From contig JAGWTK010000311.1 of assembly GCA_028876035.1 (NCBI GenBank), forward strand, positions 1-5,239: a stretch of DNA of 5,239 nt, written 5' to 3'. The DNA is from Bacteroidota bacterium. GTDB lineage: Bacteria > Bacteroidota > Bacteroidia > Chitinophagales > Chitinophagaceae. The notes beneath the pieces are model-generated. The model searched no databases. It worked only from the letters and a program-made list of their open reading frames with translations, and had not been told where the DNA came from. A program made the translations under genes and the position numbers. Positions 1 through 5,239 of the stretch are shown here, piece by piece (the first letter of the stretch is position 1; each line of letters begins with the position of its first letter).

Positions 1-1613
1 GCATCCAGCAGGGCAATATTGGCAGGCAGGGTGTTCAATATGGACGAAGTTTTGGCTGCGAGCGCCTGCTTCTCTTCCATGCTGTTGCGAACAAGCTCTT
101 CTGCCTTTTTACGGCTGGTGATATCCAGCATCGCACCCACCATCCGGTAAGGACTGCCATCTTCCTTATACAGGATATAAGCGCAGTCGAGCACAAAAGC
201 TGTTTCGCCTGATGCCGTGATAAAACGGTATTCGTCTTTCCAGAATGCTTCTTTTTCCCTGAAGCAGTTACAGATGGTCGATAGTACGCGTTCCCTGTCT
301 TCGGAATGTATATGAAGGTACCTGGAACTCACATTTTCAGGAACAGGAGCAGGTTTAAACCCGAAATGGTTGTAGAAGTTTGGATTCCACCATAAGATAT
401 CGGTCTCTGTATTCCAGTCCCAGATGATATCATTCGTAGCGCGGGTAACCATTTCAAACCTTTCGTTGGATTCGCGGATAGCCTGTTCTTTCTTCCTGTT
501 ATCCGTTACATCGCGTGCGATGATCGCGCAGCCTGTTATCGCTCCACGGCTGCTTCGGACGGGTGACATGGCAATCGAAACATACACTTCGCTGCCATTT
601 TTATGCAGGCGCATGGTTTCATAGTGTTGCACAACTGCACCCGTCTTTACCCTGTCTGCAATAGAATTTTCCTCCTCTACAAGATCGGGAGGGATGATAA
701 TGGAGATATGCTGCCCGATGACTTCACGCGGATCGTATCCGAAGGTATTGGTAGCACCCCGGTTCCAGCTGGTAATGATACCATCAGTTGTTTTACTGAT
801 AATGGCATCTTCAGAGGAGTTTACTATTGATGCAAATAGCGATTGCTGCTCTGCTGCTTTTTTTCGCTCTGTAATATCCCGGCCTACTGCCATTAATTTA
901 CCATCGGGCATCATCTTGGTAACAATCTCCATATCTACATGGGTGCCGTCTTTTCGCCGCAGCCGCCGGTAATCGATGGTGGAATGGCCAGCTTTCAGTG
1001 ATTCAAAATAAATAGGTCTTTGCTGCAGGTCTTCTTTAAAAAAAACATCGGTGACAGACAGTTTCTGCAATTCCTCCAGAGAATAACCCAGGTATTGGCA
1101 GGTGCTATAATTGCAGTCGATAATTCTTCCGTCTAAGTTATAAATGATGTTTCCGTCGAAAGCATGTTCAACAAGCATGCGGTATTTTTCTTCACTGAGC
1201 CGCAACTTATCGGCGGCGTTTTGCTTTTCCTGAGCTGCCTGCCGGTGCTTGAGGGCAGCTTCGATAGCAGCGGGTAGCCGTATCAGGCGATCTTTCAATA
1301 TATAATCGTCTGCGCCTTTTTTTATGATGGTAGCTGCAAATTCTTCGGAAACCGTACCCGTCACCAGGATAAACGGGATACGTTGTTTAGCACTTTGCAA
1401 ATATTCCAATGCCTCAGCCGCACTGAAACCCGGGAGGGCATTGTCGGCCAGTACCAGGTCGGGGGCGAAGTCCTTCAATTGTTTGATAAATGCCTGTTTG
1501 CTGGATGCCACCGTGAAGGCGCACTGCGCCCATTCCTTGCGCAGCATTCTTTGTATCAGTTCAGCATCGGTGCTGCTGTCTTCCAGCATTAGTATTTTAA
1601 GCGAATCCTGCAT
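1..1613 (-). CDS. Receiver-multi-PAS signalling protein, probable hybrid histidine kinase (partial, C-terminus outside window)
   Basis: I translated the minus strand from the ATG at 1613-1611; the frame stays open for 537 codons to the left edge with no stop. Residues 5-122 form a CheY-like receiver: acidic pair E11-D12, phospho-acceptor D57 in the LADNALPGF segment, T85, and switch lysine K107 in LKDRL. Three PAS domains follow at about 140-252, 258-375 and 384-503. Each ends in a typical junction: GRDITERKKA, ARDVTDNRKK and MLDITSRKKA. PAS 3 has the IIWDWN start common in PAS_3-type domains. A fourth PAS begins near residue 515 (SILNTLPANIALLD). No transmembrane segment is seen, so it is probably cytoplasmic. 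An in-frame TAA lies at 1625-1623, so this ATG is the first usable one. It sits 5 bases after the stop of the response regulator and has no clear Shine-Dalgarno, which suggests translational coupling. Proteins with this order usually end in HisKA plus HATPase; that part is not visible, so kinase activity is inferred. Confidence 0.9.
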   Translation of the reverse strand, partial: MQDSLKILMLEDSSTDAELIQRMLRKEWAQCAFTVASSKQAFIKQLKDFAPDLVLADNALPGFSAAEALEYLQSAKQRIPFILVTGTVSEEFAATIIKKGADDYILKDRLIRLPAAIEAALKHRQAAQEKQNAADKLRLSEEKYRMLVEHAFDGNIIYNLDGRIIDCNYSTCQYLGYSLEELQKLSVTDVFFKEDLQQRPIYFESLKAGHSTIDYRRLRRKDGTHVDMEIVTKMMPDGKLMAVGRDITERKKAAEQQSLFASIVNSSEDAIISKTTDGIITSWNRGATNTFGYDPREVIGQHISIIIPPDLVEEENSIADRVKTGAVVQHYETMRLHKNGSEVYVSIAMSPVRSSRGAITGCAIIARDVTDNRKKEQAIRESNERFEMVTRATNDIIWDWNTETDILWWNPNFYNHFGFKPAPVPENVSSRYLHIHSEDRERVLSTICNCFREKEAFWKDEYRFITASGETAFVLDCAYILYKEDGSPYRMVGAMLDITSRKKAEELVRNSMEEKQALAAKTSSILNTLPANIALLD

Positions 1614-1618
1614 AAGGG

Positions 1619-2065
1619 TCAGTTAGTGGGGTCCTGGTTCAGCAACAGCCAATAAAAGCCAATGCCTTTAATAGACTGTGCAAAATTTTCAAAGTTGACG
1701 GGCTTTACGATATAGCTGTTGGCACCAAGTTGATAACACTTCTGGATATCGGGATCTTCCCGGGAAGAAGTAAGTACAACAACAGGTGTCGCTTTTGTCC
1801 GCTCATCTGATTTAATTTTTTCAAGTACTTCCAGTCCGCCGATCTTGGGCATTTTTAAGTCAAGCAGCACCAGCTTGGGGGGCGATGCAATGCTGCGGCT
1901 CGCTGCAAAACGCCCGGTCGCGAAGAGGAACTCAAGGGCTTCTTCCCCGTCTCTGGCATGGTAGCAGGTGTTAACGAGTTTATTCTTTTTGAGTTCCCGT
2001 AACGTTAGTTCCGCGTCAGCGGGATTGTCTTCTACCAATAGCACTTCAATGAAGTTCGGATTCAT
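1619..2065 (-). CDS. Single-domain response regulator, Rcp1-like
   Basis: This 148-residue protein is almost entirely one CheY-like receiver. It has the acidic pair E12-D13 in LLVEDNPADAELT, phospho-acceptor D69 in LLDLKMPKIGG, T99 in VVVLTSS, and switch K121-P122 in YIVKPV. All residues needed for phosphorylation are present. The longer stretch before the third strand (about residues 48-64) and the VEDNPAD start are typical of the Rcp1 family, the small partners of phytochrome-type kinases. It has no output domain, so it probably acts as a phosphate shuttle or through protein contact. The start is the ATG at 2065-2063, only 3 bases after the stop of the upstream kinase; no Shine-Dalgarno is visible, and translational coupling is likely. 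The gene sits between two sensor proteins and is the natural first target of the membrane kinase. That pairing is inferred from gene order, not shown. Confidence 0.96.
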   Translation of the reverse strand: MNPNFIEVLLVEDNPADAELTLRELKKNKLVNTCYHARDGEEALEFLFATGRFAASRSIASPPKLVLLDLKMPKIGGLEVLEKIKSDERTKATPVVVLTSSREDPDIQKCYQLGANSYIVKPVNFENFAQSIKGIGFYWLLLNQDPTN

Positions 2066-2068
2066 GGC

Positions 2069-4960
2069 TCATTGTTTAGATTGTTTTGGAACGGAGAAAT
2101 AGAAACAGGCACCTTCTCCTGGCTTACTTTCAGCCCATACTTTTCCGCCGTGTTTGCTGATGATGCGCTCAACGATCGCGAGACCAACACCAGTTCCTTC
2201 AAATTCATCGGCGCCGTGCAGCCGCTGAAATACGCCAAAAAGTTTGGAGCTGTATTTCGGGTCAAAGCCAACCCCGTTGTCGCGAACGCTGAATACTATT
2301 TCATCTTCTTTGTCTTCAGAATGTATTTCTATTTCGATGATTTCCCTGTTACCGGAATATTTGATAGCATTTGATAAGAGGTTGCGCCATACCTGCCGCA
2401 GGCTGGCCAGGTCTGCCCGCACCCAGGCCAGTTCGCTGAAATGCCAAACGATTTTTTTCCCGGACGAACTGCGGTTGTATTCAGCGACCAGTTGTGCGAC
2501 CAGATCGATCGTGTTGATATCGGCCAGTTGCAGTTCCTGCCTGCTTACCCTGGAAAAAAGGAGCAGATCGTCAATCAACTCGCCCATTTTTATCGTGTTA
2601 GCTTTGATGACGGAGGTGATCCTTCGTCCTTCATCGTCAAGTTTTGCGTTGTATTCTTCTTCCAGGATGGAAGTAAATCCGAGGATACCACGCAAAGGCG
2701 CGCGGAGGTCGTGCGACACCGAGTATGAAAATGCTTCCAGTTCTTCATTCATTTTTTTCAGTTCGGCCGTTCTTTGCGTTACCTTTTCTTCCAGGCTTGC
2801 ATTGATCTTTCGAATATTGGATTCGGCTTCTTTCTGCGTGGTAATGTCATCAATGAGTGCTACAAAATACCCTGGAGCCGGACTGTACATCGAGATAGAC
2901 AGCCATTTGTGAAGGGAAGAAACATAAGATTCGAAACGCTGCGGCTCACCTGTACTCACTACTTTTTCGATGATCTCACGGTTGGGTATGCCGGATTCAA
3001 GAATGCCGGGAACAACCGCTGAAAGCAGGCATCCTGGCAGGATTTTGCGGCCAACCAGGCTTTCGTATTGCTTATTAACGGCGAGGTAAACGGCGTCGGT
3101 TAAGCGTCCGTTCACAATAACCGCTTGATAATAAGCAAATCCACTCAGCAGGTTTTCGAACAGGTTCCGGTAAAGTTTCTCACTGGCTTCGATAGCAGCT
3201 TCTGATTTTACTCTTTCACTCACGTCACGAAAACTAGAAATAATGCCGCCGACGGTTTCATCCTGCAGCTTGTTAACCACCGTGCCTTCCATCCAGAGAT
3301 AGTGTCCCTTTTTGTGTTTATAGCGAAAACGCGACTGAAATAAATGATCCGGGTGTTCGAGTGCTGATGTTATAACGTGTTTCACATGTTCTCGATCATC
3401 CGGATGAACGAGTTCGCCGGAGTCCAGTTCAGGGTCCTTTTCATCCCAGCCTGTCACCCTTTTTGCCGCGGGCGTCCGGTAGATTACCCGAAGCTGCGCA
3501 TCCCGCAGCGTAGTTACTTCGAGGTTATATTCCACGAGCGCCTGGTACCTTCGCTCGCTGGCAATAATTTTTTTATCAGCCTCTATTCTTTCTGATACAT
3601 CTCGATAATTGGCAACGATCGCTGCTACAGACGGGTCATGCGTAAGGTTGGTAACAACGCCTTCCAGCCAAATGTAATGGCCGTCTTTATGAAGGAAGGG
3701 ATATTGAAATGAAATGGGAACCCCGGGTGAAGCCTGAACCTGCTCTGTAATACGTGAAACATAGCGGTGGTAGTCGGGGTGTACAAAATCAAGTATATGC
3801 CGACCAGCCCTCTCGGCTGCTGTGTAGCCGGTAATGCGCTGTACGGATGGACTCTGGTAGGTAATTCCGAAACTGGCATCGTTGACTACAATTCCGTCTG
3901 AGCTATTTTCGATCAATGAACGGAAGCGAATTTCGCTGGCCCGCAGTGCCTGCTCACTTTCTGCCAGGGCTGCCGTTCTTTTGGCAACGCGATCTTCGAG
4001 GTCGAGGTTCTGCAATTGAAGTTTCCGTTCAAGTTGCTTACGGCGCGATATTTCGCGAAGTACTGCCCAAACAAAGATGCCGGACAACAATACCATCGAC
4101 AGCGAAAGAATAAAAATAAAGCCGGTATTTTTTTTGGTTGCCAGCGCAGCGGTTGCTTCCTGTTGAACGATTACTGCCCAACCATAGTCCAGAACAGGTT
4201 CAAACGCAGATAGCCGGTATTGCTTTACAACGGGATTGTAATTTGTGGTGATACCTTTTTTTCCGGCCAGGGCCATTTGAACCACGGGTACGCTGGAATA
4301 GTCCGGTATGGAGTCTCCATCCCGGATTTCAGGACTGGCGGCCACATGGCCGAGATTATCTACCACATATACATAACCGCTTTTTCCAATGCTTACTGTT
4401 ACGCTCCACGCGAGCAGTGCATTCATGTCTACTTCCAGCAACAAAAGACCCAGGGGACGCCGGTTATTGCTGAGCATAACGGCCCTTACTGCAGTAACGA
4501 TAGGGTGTGAATGGACGGCACTTCGGTAAACAGGCGTTATCGAAGTGGGGGGGAGTTGATTGACGTTGCCGGTAAACGCCACACTATCCTTAGCACCCGG
4601 GAGAACTATCTTCCTGGCATCCAGTTCCGATCGAACCATACCCATCGTATCGAGCAGCTGTATACGAACGACGTACGGAAAATCACGAGGAACCTCGTCT
4701 AACAAGAGCGCAGCGGCATCCCATTGCCCGTGTTGAACAAGTGACCTGAAGGCTGGCCTGCCTGCTAACGCAAGGCCCAGCTCACTGATGTGATCGAGTT
4801 TTGTTTTCAGGAGGTGTGCAGCTAAGCTCGCCTGCGTACTTCTCTCGGCATACAGGTTTTCATTAAACAGGCGGTTGGTTTCCGATGTCGTGAAAACGGC
4901 AAGTAGAATGACTGGCAGCAAAAGTAATGCAGCGATTAATATTTTTCGGGCAGCGGTCAT
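2069..4960 (-). CDS. Membrane-bound sensor histidine kinase with dCache-like sensor and three PAS domains
   Basis: From the ATG at 4960-4958 the protein is 963 residues. It has a membrane anchor at about 7-23 (ILIAALLLLPVILLAVF) and an extracytoplasmic region at 25-275 resembling a double-Cache ligand sensor (GYVYVVDNLGHVAASPE at 195-211 is characteristic). A second transmembrane helix lies at about 279-300, then a coiled coil at 303-340 ending in the KRTAALAESEQAL type; no HAMP is apparent. PAS domains lie at about 342-456, 468-583 and 592-708, followed by a second coiled coil at 709-745. HisKA spans about 741-807 with phospho-acceptor H750 in SVSHDLRAPL. HATPase_c spans about 850-957 with N box N864, G1 DNGVGF (894-899), F box FGVFQRLH and G2 GTGVGLAIV (922-930). 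The core looks complete and active. No receiver is fused at the C-terminus; the response regulator is the next gene, 3 bases on. A GTG at 5035 would add 25 residues ahead of the anchor. I prefer the ATG because it puts the hydrophobic anchor at the N-terminus and has a good ribosome binding site. The ligand is unknown. Confidence 0.95.
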   Translation of the reverse strand: MTAARKILIAALLLLPVILLAVFTTSETNRLFNENLYAERSTQASLAAHLLKTKLDHISELGLALAGRPAFRSLVQHGQWDAAALLLDEVPRDFPYVVRIQLLDTMGMVRSELDARKIVLPGAKDSVAFTGNVNQLPPTSITPVYRSAVHSHPIVTAVRAVMLSNNRRPLGLLLLEVDMNALLAWSVTVSIGKSGYVYVVDNLGHVAASPEIRDGDSIPDYSSVPVVQMALAGKKGITTNYNPVVKQYRLSAFEPVLDYGWAVIVQQEATAALATKKNTGFIFILSLSMVLLSGIFVWAVLREISRRKQLERKLQLQNLDLEDRVAKRTAALAESEQALRASEIRFRSLIENSSDGIVVNDASFGITYQSPSVQRITGYTAAERAGRHILDFVHPDYHRYVSRITEQVQASPGVPISFQYPFLHKDGHYIWLEGVVTNLTHDPSVAAIVANYRDVSERIEADKKIIASERRYQALVEYNLEVTTLRDAQLRVIYRTPAAKRVTGWDEKDPELDSGELVHPDDREHVKHVITSALEHPDHLFQSRFRYKHKKGHYLWMEGTVVNKLQDETVGGIISSFRDVSERVKSEAAIEASEKLYRNLFENLLSGFAYYQAVIVNGRLTDAVYLAVNKQYESLVGRKILPGCLLSAVVPGILESGIPNREIIEKVVSTGEPQRFESYVSSLHKWLSISMYSPAPGYFVALIDDITTQKEAESNIRKINASLEEKVTQRTAELKKMNEELEAFSYSVSHDLRAPLRGILGFTSILEEEYNAKLDDEGRRITSVIKANTIKMGELIDDLLLFSRVSRQELQLADINTIDLVAQLVAEYNRSSSGKKIVWHFSELAWVRADLASLRQVWRNLLSNAIKYSGNREIIEIEIHSEDKEDEIVFSVRDNGVGFDPKYSSKLFGVFQRLHGADEFEGTGVGLAIVERIISKHGGKVWAESKPGEGACFYFSVPKQSKQ

Positions 4961-4970
4961 TGGGCTTGTT

Positions 4971-4978
4971 ATCCTTCC
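4971..4978 (-). promoter_or_regulatory. Ribosome binding site for the sensor kinase (decides the ATG start)
   Basis: The minus strand reads GGAAGGAT here, with its AGGA core 11 bases before the ATG at 4960. It is the best Shine-Dalgarno match next to a start in this operon; the two downstream genes have none. It supports the ATG over the GTG at 5035. The GTG has only a short GGAG (5046-5043) 7 bases before it. Confidence 0.55.
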
Positions 4979-5078
4979 GGGATAAATTTTGCTGCAACCC
5001 AATTGGACCTGCCTGGTCGAACACGCAAAAATCACCGGGTTGCTCCGGTAATTTAGGAATTGTTGTCTTTTAAAATTC

Positions 5079-5094
5079 TAAGTGTAAACGCTTA
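5079..5094. promoter_or_regulatory. Imperfect palindrome, possible operator
   Basis: TAAGTGTAAACGCTTA is a 16-base imperfect dyad. Six of eight position pairs are complementary, one is T opposite G, and the central A-A pair does not match. It lies about 120 bases before the kinase ATG, in the AT-rich part of the intergenic region. The two-base centre is too tight for an RNA hairpin terminator, so a protein-binding site is the better reading. The TGTAAACGCTTA part resembles LacI-family operators with a central CG, but no such regulator is visible here and a chance match is possible. Confidence 0.25.
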
Positions 5095-5159
5095 ACCTGG
5101 CTGGATGCTTATCTAGTGCGGTATCCAAAACCAGCTATTGCTATTACTAACGGTGATGC

Positions 5160-5239
5160 CTATCGGAGGAATAGCATTTCGCGGTATTTTGGTAACAACC
5201 AGGTTTCATCGTCTACCAGCAGCTCCAGTTTATCTACAT
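5160..5239 (-). CDS. C-terminal end of an unidentified protein (partial)
   Basis: On the minus strand, reading from base 5237, there are 25 sense codons ending in TAG at 5162-5160. The peptide starts VDKLELLVDDETWLLPKYRE and ends MLFLR. Its mix of acidic, leucine and aromatic residues and its ordinary codons look like a genuine protein end rather than random sequence. It is too short for me to assign a family. It is in the same orientation as the kinase operon but about 200 bases upstream, so membership in the same transcript is uncertain. Confidence 0.5.
   Translation of the reverse strand, partial: VDKLELLVDDETWLLPKYREMLFLR

Larger units (their letters stand above)
4961..5159. other. Intergenic region upstream of the signalling operon
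   Basis: About 200 bases lie between the stop of the partial upstream gene and the kinase ATG. The operon promoter is expected here if the genes form their own transcript. I looked for a Bacteroidota-type promoter (TTTG near -33 and TAnnTTTG near -7) and for a sigma70 pair, and found no convincing match. The most AT-rich part is about 5048-5082. No strong hairpin followed by a T run was found on the minus strand, so termination of the upstream gene is not evident and read-through is possible. Confidence 0.5.

Noticed and set aside
2062..2271. Minus-strand open frame of 69 codons overlapping the end of the kinase.
   Set aside because: It is a shifted reading of the G1-to-C-terminus part of the HATPase domain. 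The main frame is intact there, so this is not a frameshift or a separate gene.
2244..2912. Plus-strand open frame of 222 codons opposite the kinase.
   Set aside because: It lies entirely antisense to the HisKA/HATPase region of the kinase, whose minus-strand frame carries clear family motifs. Its translation is Ser/Arg/Ile-rich with no recognisable domain, as expected of a shadow frame.
4220..4702. Two consecutive plus-strand open frames of 96 and 63 codons.
   Set aside because: They are antisense to the Cache-like sensor region of the kinase and show no domain features or ribosome binding site of note.
5102..5127. Inverted repeat TGGAT/ATCCA with a 16-base loop, considered as a terminator for the upstream gene.
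   Set aside because: The stem is only 5 bp, the loop is long, and no T run follows on the minus strand.
1..5239. Search for tRNA, CRISPR repeats, insertion sequence ends, or phage/defence genes.
   Set aside because: No direct repeat array, terminal inverted repeats with a transposase, or tRNA-like fold was seen. Apart from the roughly 200-base gap, the window is filled by signalling genes.

Overview
The window is a stretch of bacterial signal-transduction genes, all on the minus strand. It most likely comes from a member of the Bacteroidota, plausibly a Chitinophagaceae-like soil or freshwater lineage. That assignment is inference. It rests on the style of the proteins (multi-PAS kinases ending in SHDLRAPL-type cores, receivers with LKDRL switch loops), weak or absent Shine-Dalgarno sequences inside the operon, balanced base composition, and the lack of a recognisable -35/-10 promoter. 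No rRNA or other marker gene is present to confirm it.

Layout in transcription order, from the right end of the window to the left. (1) 5239-5160: the last 25 codons of an unidentified gene. (2) 5159-4961: about 200 bases of intergenic DNA holding one imperfect palindrome and a ribosome binding site. (3) 4960-2069: a membrane-anchored sensor histidine kinase with an extracytoplasmic double-Cache-like sensor, three PAS domains and a complete HisKA plus HATPase core. (4) 2065-1619: a single-domain, Rcp1-like response regulator with no output domain. (5) 1613-1: the N-terminal 537 codons of a cytoplasmic protein with a receiver domain followed by three PAS domains and the beginning of a fourth. 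It runs off the left edge and probably ends in a kinase core outside the window.

Genes 3 to 5 are separated by only 3 and 5 bases and are almost certainly one transcript. The simplest reading is a phosphorelay. The membrane kinase senses an external ligand, phosphorylates the small Rcp1-like receiver, and the third protein either receives phosphate on its own receiver or feeds a second set of cytoplasmic signals into the pathway. No DNA-binding or enzymatic output domain is visible, so the final target lies elsewhere. The parts are well-known families; I found no convincing undescribed system. The points worth checking are the wiring of the three proteins, the kinase motif lacking the usual phosphatase Thr/Asn, the atypical receiver switch in the third protein, and the start codon of the kinase.
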